Below are positions 14,789 through 21,624 of a DNA stretch of 25,185 nucleotides, one piece after another. The notes beneath the pieces were generated by a model. It was not told the DNA's origin and made no database searches. It saw nothing but the letters and a program-made list of their open reading frames with translations. This DNA comes from a virus. Each line of letters begins with the position of its first letter. Position 1 is the first letter of the stretch. A program made the translations under genes and the position numbers. The DNA lies in IMG/VR virus record IMGVR_UViG_3300024224_000012, positions 1-25,185 of that record. One strand, written 5' to 3'.

Positions 14789-15066
14789 CGTTCCCCGATT
14801 ACATCATCGCAGGGCTGGCAGCATCGAGGCCGACGCATCCGCTCTATGTGCCCTGTGTCTACATCGCGATCGACACCGGGCTGCGCTCGGTCTGGGACGG
14901 CAAGCGTTGGACGATGGCTGGCAAGGGCGACTGGACGCAGGGAACGGGGGCGCCGAGCGGCACGATGCCAGTTGGTAGTCTCTACAAGCGCACGGACGGG
15001 GCGGTCGGCGCCGCGCTGTATATCTCGAAAGGAGACGGAACGTGGTCCGCTATCGCTGGAGTCTGA
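14785..15066 (+). CDS. Small tail-associated protein, second of tandem paralogues
   Basis: The product is 93 aa. The open frame extends to 14395, but GTG 14785 overlaps the preceding stop (GTGA) and yields MTFPDYIIAGLAASRPTHPL, whose VYIAIDTGLRSVWDGKRW segment aligns with VYIATDTGVVSVWNGAAW of the upstream protein. The C-terminal GAPSGTMPVGSLYKRTDGAV and GAALYISKGDGTWSAIAGV are clearly homologous to the same region upstream. It therefore arose by tandem duplication and diverged. Its last 25 nt overlap the start of the next gene, and its AAAGGAG at 15028-15034 serves as the ribosome binding site for that gene. Confidence 0.72.
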   Translation: MTFPDYIIAGLAASRPTHPLYVPCVYIAIDTGLRSVWDGKRWTMAGKGDWTQGTGAPSGTMPVGSLYKRTDGAVGAALYISKGDGTWSAIAGV

Positions 15067-15395
15067 TCTTCGCCTTGTCTCTGCTGCCGGCGGTGGCGTG
15101 GGCCGACCAGGGGTTCCAGGCCGCACATACCGACCGCAGCGGCACCGTCACATCGGGTGGCGTGGCGCAAACGCTCATGGCAGCGAACTCGCAGCGGCAC
15201 GGCTGCACGATCCAGAATCAGAGCACGGGCGACCTGTGGATCAGAGCAGACGGCACGGCAGCCGCGGCGACGCAGCCTAGTGTGAGACTTCCTGCGGGTG
15301 CGGAGTATCAGTGCAATCCGACCGGCGTGCAGACGACGGCGCACTCGATCTTCGGGGCGACGACCGGCCAGGCGTTCATGGCGCAGGAGTGGTAG
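15042..15395 (+). CDS. Exported small protein with phage virion-type beta domain
   Basis: The product is 117 aa. GTG 15042 has an excellent AAAGGAG (15028-15034) at 7 nt spacing, inside the end of the upstream gene. Residues 1-21 are a Sec signal peptide: basic RYRW, hydrophobic SLIFALSLLPAVAW, and probable cleavage after AWA. The mature part (DRSGTVTSGGVAQTLMAANS, CTIQNQSTGDLWIRADGTAA, HSIFGATTGQAFMAQEW) resembles a small beta domain frequent in phage structural clusters, normally without a signal peptide. It contains two Cys (in GCTIQ and YQCNP) that could pair in the periplasm. It might act at the host envelope rather than in the virion; function unknown. Confidence 0.72.
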   Translation: MVRYRWSLIFALSLLPAVAWADQGFQAAHTDRSGTVTSGGVAQTLMAANSQRHGCTIQNQSTGDLWIRADGTAAAATQPSVRLPAGAEYQCNPTGVQTTAHSIFGATTGQAFMAQEW

Positions 15396-15958
15396 TGCAG
15401 AACTTTTGTCAAATAGCCGCAAACGTTGACGTTATCCCATTGATGGTGGCGCTTCAGGGGCGCCCGCAGTTGTGGAACCGAGATGCCTTTCGGACGACCT
15501 ACACCGGAACGCCACATCGTGACGTTGACGACATCCTGCTGCGGTTCTCGGCGCCGGAAAAGACAGCCGATCCGACGCATCTTGGCGATGTGCTGGAGGA
15601 CATGGAGCCGGTGTTCTATCCGGCATGGCAGGAACTTCCGCAGGTTCGGCCGATTGTGTTTGACCTCATGCGGCGCATCGAGGCTGTCAGTCTGGGGCGT
15701 GTCATCATCACCCGTCTGCAGCCTGGCGGGCGCATTGCACCGCACGCCGATACCGATGGTGACTATGTGGCGCGGGACGACGGGATGCGGTTCCACGTCG
15801 TCCTGCAGGGGCTGCCGGGTAGCCTGTATCACTGCGGCGGTGAGACTGTGCAGATGCTGAGCGGGTCGGTCTGGTGGTTTCAGCACCGCGAGGTCCACAG
15901 CGTCGAGAACAACTCGGCTGACGCGCGCATTCACTTGCTGGTGGACTTTCGGACGTGA
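15395..15958 (+). CDS. 2-oxoglutarate/Fe(II) dioxygenase, Asp/Asn beta-hydroxylase-like
   Basis: The product is 187 aa. GTG 15395 overlaps the upstream TAG by 1 nt and has AGGAG at 15385-15389, so the longer frame to 15311 is rejected. A complete facial triad is visible: H117-x-D119 in PHADTD and H168 in REVHSVEN, with R178 in ARIHLLVDF as the probable 2-oxoglutarate ligand. RFHVVLQG (132-139) and GSVWWFQHREVH (157-168) are typical of the aspartyl/asparaginyl beta-hydroxylase family. These enzymes hydroxylate side chains using O2 and 2-oxoglutarate. The target in a phage is unknown; candidates are virion proteins encoded nearby or a host protein. It is coupled by GTGA to the GNAT gene. Confidence 0.83.
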   Translation: MQNFCQIAANVDVIPLMVALQGRPQLWNRDAFRTTYTGTPHRDVDDILLRFSAPEKTADPTHLGDVLEDMEPVFYPAWQELPQVRPIVFDLMRRIEAVSLGRVIITRLQPGGRIAPHADTDGDYVARDDGMRFHVVLQGLPGSLYHCGGETVQMLSGSVWWFQHREVHSVENNSADARIHLLVDFRT

Positions 15959-16413
15959 TCACGGCTGCGCCAGAGCCGTGGCGCCCGACGATTGACGAGA
16001 TGATGCCACTCCTGCCGCTGCACTGGGAGGAATTGGCGCTCGACCGTGACAAGGTGCCGCTGCAGCCGCAATGGCGCGTCTATGACGAACGGGACGCGCG
16101 GGGCGAACTGCAGATCGTGGTGTTACGTGAGGACGGCCGGCTGATCGGCTACTACTGGGGGTTTATCGCACCTGGGCTGCATTATGCGTCCTGCCTGACG
16201 GCGACAATGGATATATTTTTTGTGCATCCTGAGCACCGTCGCGGGCACAACGGCAGCATTCTATTCCAGGCGGTCGAGCGCGACTTGCGGCGGCGTGGAG
16301 TGCAGCGGTGGTTCGTTGGCGCGAAGCTGCATCGCGACGCATCGCCTCTGTTTAAGCGTCTCGGATTCTCTCCGGTGGAGCAGTATCACTCTAAATGGAT
16401 AGGGGCGGCTTGA
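15955..16413 (+). CDS. GNAT family N-acetyltransferase
   Basis: The product is 152 aa, starting at GTG 15955 within a GTGA overlap. Motif A is clear at 86-104 (DIFFVHPEHRRGHNGSILF), providing the acetyl-CoA pyrophosphate loop, followed by helix FQAVERDLRRRGVQRWFVG and the C-terminal LFKRLGFSPVE with YHSKWIG. This matches a GNAT type repeatedly found beside ejection-protein genes in P22-like podoviruses. It would transfer an acetyl group from acetyl-CoA to an amine, possibly a Lys or N-terminus of a virion or host protein. Coupling with the oxygenase suggests joint action or shared acquisition. The substrate cannot be read from sequence. Confidence 0.85.
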   Translation: MITAAPEPWRPTIDEMMPLLPLHWEELALDRDKVPLQPQWRVYDERDARGELQIVVLREDGRLIGYYWGFIAPGLHYASCLTATMDIFFVHPEHRRGHNGSILFQAVERDLRRRGVQRWFVGAKLHRDASPLFKRLGFSPVEQYHSKWIGAA

Positions 16414-16414
16414 C

Positions 16415-17164
16415 ATGGTAGCGGCGGCGATTGCTGGCATCGGAGCTGTAGCGTCGGCCGGCTCGTCGCTGCTCGGTGGCAGCCAGGCGGCGGGCGCCTC
16501 GAACAAGGCCGCCGGCAACAACCGGCTGCAGTTCCTGCAGACGCGGGCTGACCTCGATCCGTTCGCTACGGCGGGGCGTGTTGTCATCCCCGACCTGGTC
16601 AACCTAGCACAGCAGCCGGTTCAGGGTCCCAACTATCTGTCACAAGCTGCCGGGATGCAGCCGGGGCAGATGACACAGGCCGAGCTGGAGCAGACGCCGG
16701 GGTATCAGTTCAATCTCGCGCAGGGTCTGAAGGCGACGCAGAGCGCGGCTGCGGCGCGCGGCCTCGGTGTGAGCGGCGCATCGTTGAAAGGGGCGGCAAC
16801 CTACGCCACCGGCCTCGCCGACAGCACCTATCAGAACCAGTTTAACAACGCGCAGACGCGGTTTCAGAACTCGCTGAACCTGAACACGGCGCAGCAGGGC
16901 AATCTGACCAACCAATACAACCGGCTTTCCGATGTGGCAAAGATTGGCTCCGGTGCGGCGGCACAGACCGGCGCCATCGGCGCGTCGCTGACGAACCAAG
17001 CCGGGCAGTTCCTCCAGCAAGGAGGACTGGCGCAGGCGGCTGGCACGGCTGGCGTCGGGAACGCGGTTACGGGCGGGATCAACAACTTCCTTGCCAATCA
17101 GTTCCTGCAGCAAGCGGTCGGTGGTGGTGGAACGCGCGGGTTCACCGATCCAATCAATTCTTAG
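16415..17164 (+). CDS. Ejection/internal virion protein, small (P22 gp7-like role)
   Basis: The product is 249 aa; AGGGG 16401-16405 precedes ATG 16415. Residues 3-30 (AAAIAGIGAVASAGSSLLGG) are a hydrophobic Gly/Ala helix, often seen in phage proteins that insert in membranes during DNA ejection. Residues 80-150 (MTQAELEQTPGYQFNLAQGL, then AAARGLGVSGASLKGAATYA) form the conserved core of a widespread phage DNA-transfer protein family. The rest is Gln/Asn/Gly/Ala-rich helix. It is the first of three consecutive genes resembling the gp7/gp20/gp16 ejection set of P22 in order and style, not in detectable sequence. It probably forms part of the conduit across the cell envelope. Confidence 0.72.
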   Translation: MVAAAIAGIGAVASAGSSLLGGSQAAGASNKAAGNNRLQFLQTRADLDPFATAGRVVIPDLVNLAQQPVQGPNYLSQAAGMQPGQMTQAELEQTPGYQFNLAQGLKATQSAAAARGLGVSGASLKGAATYATGLADSTYQNQFNNAQTRFQNSLNLNTAQQGNLTNQYNRLSDVAKIGSGAAAQTGAIGASLTNQAGQFLQQGGLAQAAGTAGVGNAVTGGINNFLANQFLQQAVGGGGTRGFTDPINS

Positions 17165-17173
17165 GCGAAGCGC

Positions 17174-18745
17174 ATGAGCGGCACATACTCCGACCTACTG
17201 AACGCGCAACACGCCGGTAACGCACTGGCAGCGATCGCCAACCCTGGCCAGGTCAACATACTCGGCGCCTACAATGCCGCGAGCCAGACCGGTGCCAACA
17301 TGCTGAACCTTCAGAAGCTGCTTGCTGAGAAGGCGGTCGGTGGCGCGGCGCAGGGCGCGATCAACCCCGATACCGGGGAATACGATCCCAACGCTTTCCG
17401 CAAGAACCTCGTGGCAGCCGGCCCGCAGGCGGCGTTCGGGGCGCAGGCGGGGCTGCAGAACAATCAGAGCCTGTCGGATGCCCAGTTGAACCAGGCGCGT
17501 GTGAAGTTGCAGTTCGTGCAGTCGCGTGCCGGAGCGTTGCTCGACAAGCCGACGATCACCCCGCAGGACGTGCTTGGCGTATTCCAGCAGGGGATTGCTT
17601 CTGGCGTGATGACCATGCCCGAGGTTGCGCGGCAGATGCAGATCGTGCAGGGCCTCGATGCGAACGGACTGCGGCAGTGGGCAGCGCAGCACGCTCAGAG
17701 CGCAGTGGCAGCGCAGACGCAGCTTGAACGCACATACGGCACGACAACGCTGGAAGATGTTGGCGGGGCGAAGGTCCCAGTTACGACGAGGCCGGCCGGG
17801 CCGAACAGCGCGGGGGCCACTAGTGTCGGCGGCGGTGGTGTGGCGACTGGCCTAACACCCGAGCAACTGGCGACGCAGGTTCCGTTTACTGATCCCAGCA
17901 CCGGCCAGAAGTCCATGCTTCCGCTCGGCGAGATATTGCGCCGGCAGGGTGCTACGCCGCCAACCGGCGGGGCGCAGCTCGGCACAGGGAGACCGCCGGC
18001 AGCGCTCCGCAATCCGAACGCACCAGCAGCGACACCACCCGCACCAGATGCCACGCAGCCGGCGCCTGCCGCCGCGCAACCCCCCGCGGTCAAGCCGTTC
18101 GTTGCCGGGCTTACCCCGGAACAGGAAGCACAGAGGCAGGCGCAAGGCACCTCATCGAATGCGAGTTTCGATCAGGAGGCGCAGGCCGGAACGCAGGCAC
18201 AGACGCAGCGGGCCGTCCTCGGCAACATGCTGGCGGATGCCGGGCAGTTCGTTCCAGGCCCTGGTGCTGAGGGCATTCAGAAGGTGCGAGCGACGCTGCA
18301 GCGTGTGGCCAATATGTTCGGCGGCAGTCTGGGCCAAGGAATGGCCGACAAGCTGGCGTCGCAGGACAGCTTCGACAAGTTCGCAGCCCAACTTGCTAAT
18401 GCACAAGGCGCTGGCAGCGACAGTCGCCTGGCGGTTATTCAGGCCGCAACGCCTCACGCCTCGCTGACACCGGGCGGCGTCGATCTCGTCATTCGTCAGT
18501 TGCAGGGAAATACCGACTATCTGGAGGCGCGGTCGAAGCTAGCGGCGGCTTACCCGGAGAAGCAGGATTATCGCGGCTTCCAGGCGAAGATACAGAGCGA
18601 TCTCGACCCGCGCGCATTCCAGTACAATCGCATGACATCGGATCAGAGAACGACGTATTGGAAGAATCTGGATCAGGCCGGCCGGGACGCGCTGAAGAAG
18701 GCGTACAAGTTCGCTGAGGACAATAAGTTTCTCTCCAATCCCTGA
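17174..18745 (+). CDS. Ejection/internal virion protein, middle
   Basis: The product is 523 aa, with ATG 17174 following AGGCGAAG. The N-terminal 230 residues are Gln/Ala-rich helix (QHAGNALAAIANPGQVNILG, TGANMLNLQKLLAEKAVGGA). A Pro/Ala/Thr-rich linker spans about 270-315 (APAATPPAPDATQPAPAAA). The C-terminal third is helical (AVLGNMLADAGQFVPG, RATLQRVANMFGGSLGQGM) and ends with a charged segment (DALKKAYKFAEDNKF). There is no catalytic motif. Size, composition and place between a gp7-like gene and a transglycosylase-carrying gene suggest a P22 gp20-like or T7 internal-core-like ejected protein. The call depends on context. Confidence 0.65.
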   Translation: MSGTYSDLLNAQHAGNALAAIANPGQVNILGAYNAASQTGANMLNLQKLLAEKAVGGAAQGAINPDTGEYDPNAFRKNLVAAGPQAAFGAQAGLQNNQSLSDAQLNQARVKLQFVQSRAGALLDKPTITPQDVLGVFQQGIASGVMTMPEVARQMQIVQGLDANGLRQWAAQHAQSAVAAQTQLERTYGTTTLEDVGGAKVPVTTRPAGPNSAGATSVGGGGVATGLTPEQLATQVPFTDPSTGQKSMLPLGEILRRQGATPPTGGAQLGTGRPPAALRNPNAPAATPPAPDATQPAPAAAQPPAVKPFVAGLTPEQEAQRQAQGTSSNASFDQEAQAGTQAQTQRAVLGNMLADAGQFVPGPGAEGIQKVRATLQRVANMFGGSLGQGMADKLASQDSFDKFAAQLANAQGAGSDSRLAVIQAATPHASLTPGGVDLVIRQLQGNTDYLEARSKLAAAYPEKQDYRGFQAKIQSDLDPRAFQYNRMTSDQRTTYWKNLDQAGRDALKKAYKFAEDNKFLSNP

Positions 18746-21201
18746 TGGGCGATCTATCGATATACGATCCGGTCTTTAAGGAAGCCGGTCTGGAATGGAA
18801 CGTAGACCCGACGTTGCTGAAGGCGGTCGCGGCACAGGAGAGCGGCGGCAAATCGCAGGCGGTTTCCAAAGCAGGGGCTGCGGGGCTAATGGGGATCATG
18901 CCGGATACCGGGCGCGGTCTCGGGATGACGGACCTCAAAGACCCGGTGCAGTCGATCTGGGGCGGGGCAAAATACCTAGCGTCGGCGCTCGATGCCGAGG
19001 GCACGCCGCAGAAGGCTCTGCTCTACTACCACGGCGGCCCGGACTGGCGGCAACGGTTCGGGCCGGAGAGCGCGGCTTACGTGCCGAGCGTGGCGAAGCA
19101 CTACCAGCAATTTGCCGGGCTTGGCGTGCCTACAACGGGCGGCGCTGGACCGGCTGCGGCGGATGGTGCTCCAGGCGGGGCGACGCCGCCAGCGGCTACC
19201 GGAGGGGCGGGAAAGGTGGAGTCTGACGCCGACTTTCTGAAGCGAACCACCTCGGGGCAAGCCAAACCTGCCGGCGAGAGCGATGCCGACTTTCTTAAGC
19301 GGACGACGCAGGGGGCGAAGTCCGAGACGCCGCCGGCCGCAGAACCTACGCCAGCGCCTACGCTGGATGAATACGGGCGCGCTGCCCCTGATATCAAACT
19401 GCCGCCGAGTTCCATTGCGCCGGGCACCGCCGCGGCAGCCGTAGCGCAGGGACCGAATGCGGCCTCTGTGCCGACGCAGGGGCCGCCTACGCCAGCAGCC
19501 GACGTTATTACCGGGGTGCTCGGCCGGGTTGGTCAGGCGGCCGTCCAGGGCTTCCAGGGAACCCCTAATCTGCTGACGCCAGAGGCTCAGGCGTCGCTCG
19601 AGGCACAAGGCCCGGTGGGGCGGTACATCTCCGGGCCGCTGATCAAAATCGGCAATCAGGTGCTCGGCGCGGCCGGAGCGGTTGGCGGGGCTGCAGGTCA
19701 GGCGCTGTATGAGACTGGCAATGCCTTGGGTGGTCCATCGCTTGGGCGTGACCTCTACATGGGCGGGCAGGTTGCGCCGGTTGCCGGCATGGGTGCCGGC
19801 GTTCCGAACATGCTGGAGCCGCCAGCGAGTATTGCCCCCCGCTTCGTGCAGGAGCGTTTTGGTGAGCCGCCGCCGGGGCGACTGCCGCAGCTCCTCGGGG
19901 CCATTGACCGGGCAGACCAGCAGCCGATCCGCCAACCGGGCAACCTGCTAGACCAGAGCGCGCTGACGCAGCCGACGCCGCGGCCGATGGTGGGCGAGGG
20001 GGCGACGCAGAGTGTCGGTGCCGCAGCATCTCGCGAAGGATCAGCCCCAGGCACCTTCGGCCTGTCACCGAAGGAAGCTGCTGCCTATCGCTCGACCGCT
20101 GAGGGGCAGAAGCTGCTGGAGGCGCAGCAGCCGGGCATCCCCGACCGGACAGCATATGTGCCGGGTGTTGAACCAAGCGCGGCTGAGATCGAGCAGAGCG
20201 TGAACACCTCGCGCGAGCTGAAGTCGCTGAAGCTCCAGGCGCCCGAGGTCTCCGAGGAGGCGCGGGCGATCGCGGCGCAGAACAATGACGCACGGCGGAT
20301 GCACTTCGAGCAACTGGCCGGCTCCGACGTGTCGCTGATGAACGCCAAGGCGGCGCGAGCGGCGCAAGCAGAAGCTGATCTGAAGGCGACATGGGCCGGC
20401 AAGACCGAAGCCAACCCTGCCGCAGTGCTGGATAAGGCGGCGGAGATCAAGGCATCGCCAGATGGTCGGCGGCCTCTGGTCCGAGGTGCCATCGACTCGG
20501 TTACATCCGAACTGACTGGCCCCGACGGGAAGCTGATCACCGACCCGGAGCAGCTTTATGGTGTCCGCAAGCACATTGACGACCTGACATCGCGCGAGGC
20601 GGCTGCGGCAGACCCAAAGAATGTCCGTGCAGTGGCAGCACTGGACCAGTTGAAGACCGAGCTTGATACGGTCATTGAGGCATCGGCGCCTGGTTTCAAG
20701 CAATACCTGCAGAACTTCTCAAGTGCCTCGCGGCCGATAGATGCGATGGAGGCGCTGCAGAAGTTCGAGCCGAAGCTGTACGACGCGCAGAACCGGATGC
20801 AATATAGCCGGGTTCAGTCGATGATGCGGCAGATCGTGGATGCGCGGGCGGCTCCTGGGGTCAACGCCTTCAAGTCGATCCCTGACGAGACGATGCAGCA
20901 GCTATGGAACCTGCGAGATGATCTGCGTCGGTCGGCTGGCGCCGAGGAATTAGCGCGGACGACTGGATCGGACACAGCGCAAAACGCCTGGGACATCGCC
21001 AAGACTTACGCAAAGGCTGGCGGCACCGCTGCAGCTCATGGCGTGGCGAACGCGATCTCTCCGGGGTTCGGTTCGATGGCGTTGACAGGCGCGCGAAATA
21101 TGCTGGCTCCGATCTTTAGTGCCAGAAACGCACGGAAGCAGACGACCAGGGGTATGGAGATGTTGCACCCGAAGGACAATTTGCTGCAGCCGCCGCCCTA
21201 G
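18745..21201 (+). CDS. Ejected virion protein with N-terminal lytic transglycosylase domain
   Basis: The product is 818 aa; ATG 18745 overlaps the upstream stop. Residues 5-125 are an SLT-type lytic transglycosylase: VDPTLLKAVAAQESGG with catalytic Glu32, GLMGIMP (47-53, usual GLMQ with Gln replaced by Gly), YLASALDAEG, and ALLYYHGGP (91-99). It cuts peptidoglycan glycan strands to let ejection proteins pass. A Pro/Ala/Gly-rich linker carries two SDADFLKRTT repeats (160-169, 179-188). The remaining about 500 residues are helical and unrecognised (SVNTSRELKSLKLQAPEVSE, YGVRKHIDDLTSREAAAA). The fusion resembles the logic of T7 gp16, with wall-cutting at the leading end. The stop overlaps the minus-strand gene by 2 nt. 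Confidence 0.85.
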   Translation: MGDLSIYDPVFKEAGLEWNVDPTLLKAVAAQESGGKSQAVSKAGAAGLMGIMPDTGRGLGMTDLKDPVQSIWGGAKYLASALDAEGTPQKALLYYHGGPDWRQRFGPESAAYVPSVAKHYQQFAGLGVPTTGGAGPAAADGAPGGATPPAATGGAGKVESDADFLKRTTSGQAKPAGESDADFLKRTTQGAKSETPPAAEPTPAPTLDEYGRAAPDIKLPPSSIAPGTAAAAVAQGPNAASVPTQGPPTPAADVITGVLGRVGQAAVQGFQGTPNLLTPEAQASLEAQGPVGRYISGPLIKIGNQVLGAAGAVGGAAGQALYETGNALGGPSLGRDLYMGGQVAPVAGMGAGVPNMLEPPASIAPRFVQERFGEPPPGRLPQLLGAIDRADQQPIRQPGNLLDQSALTQPTPRPMVGEGATQSVGAAASREGSAPGTFGLSPKEAAAYRSTAEGQKLLEAQQPGIPDRTAYVPGVEPSAAEIEQSVNTSRELKSLKLQAPEVSEEARAIAAQNNDARRMHFEQLAGSDVSLMNAKAARAAQAEADLKATWAGKTEANPAAVLDKAAEIKASPDGRRPLVRGAIDSVTSELTGPDGKLITDPEQLYGVRKHIDDLTSREAAAADPKNVRAVAALDQLKTELDTVIEASAPGFKQYLQNFSSASRPIDAMEALQKFEPKLYDAQNRMQYSRVQSMMRQIVDARAAPGVNAFKSIPDETMQQLWNLRDDLRRSAGAEELARTTGSDTAQNAWDIAKTYAKAGGTAAAHGVANAISPGFGSMALTGARNMLAPIFSARNARKQTTRGMEMLHPKDNLLQPPP
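19222..19308 (+). repeat. Duplicated SDADFLKRTT linker unit
   Basis: Two copies of the ten-residue SDADFLKRTT are spaced 19 residues apart in the linker after the transglycosylase domain. The DNA copies differ at silent positions (for example CTGAAGCGAACC against CTTAAGCGGACG), so the duplication is not very recent. Confidence 0.8.
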
Positions 21202-21500
21202 CGGAAGAACCCATCTGTCCAGGCATACCGCCGAGGCTGAGGCACAGGAAAGCCAGCAGCCTGCATGAAGCGCCGATGCTGATGCCGCCAGTAGTAGGTC
21301 GGGATACCTGCCATATACCACGCGGCCACGACGCCCAGTACTGCAAACATGATGTTGGCTGGAGGTTCGGCGATCAACGCGCCGATGGTGAGCAGCCCCG
21401 CCCCGAGCAGCAGGAATACTAGCAGCCGGGCAAACCAATGGGCCACGAGCCAGAAGTACAGCAGCGCCGCGGCGACAACTAGCCCGATTAGGATTTCCAT
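21198..21500 (-). CDS. Small membrane protein on the opposite strand
   Basis: The product is 100 aa, read on the minus strand from ATG at 21500-21498. A strong AGGAGGG lies about 6 nt upstream (plus-strand CCCTCCT at 21505-21511), the best ribosome binding site in the window. Three hydrophobic segments are predicted at 3-20 (ILIGLVVAAALLYFWLVA), 25-44 (RLLVFLLLGAGLLTIGALIA) and 49-67 (NIMFAVLGVVAAWYMAGI), followed by a basic, aromatic cytosolic tail (YYWRHQHRRF). It is the only credible minus-strand gene. Convergent orientation with the ejection gene, and divergence from the fibre gene, suggest its own promoter. A superinfection-exclusion or holin-like role is possible; no family is recognised. 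Confidence 0.75.
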   Translation of the reverse strand: MEILIGLVVAAALLYFWLVAHWFARLLVFLLLGAGLLTIGALIAEPPANIMFAVLGVVAAWYMAGIPTYYWRHQHRRFMQAAGFPVPQPRRYAWTDGFFR

Positions 21501-21531
21501 CTGGCCCTCCTAGGCCATCCGAATGATTGGC

Positions 21532-21584
21532 GACGGCGCGACCCGGTCGGAGGCCGGGTGTTCGGGGATCAGCCTAGCGCCGTC
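21532..21584. repeat. Nested inverted repeats in the divergent intergenic region
   Basis: An outer perfect 8-bp repeat GACGGCGC (21532-21539) / GCGCCGTC (21577-21584) encloses an inner 6-bp repeat ACCCGG (21541-21546) / CCGGGT (21554-21559). The 124-nt gap 21501-21624 separates a minus-strand gene from a plus-strand gene, so the structure could be an operator, a divergent promoter element or a leader hairpin. No T-tract follows on either strand, so an intrinsic terminator is not favoured. Confidence 0.6.
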
Positions 21585-21624
21585 TGGTCACCATACCACA
21601 AACGAAACCACGAAAGCCACATGA

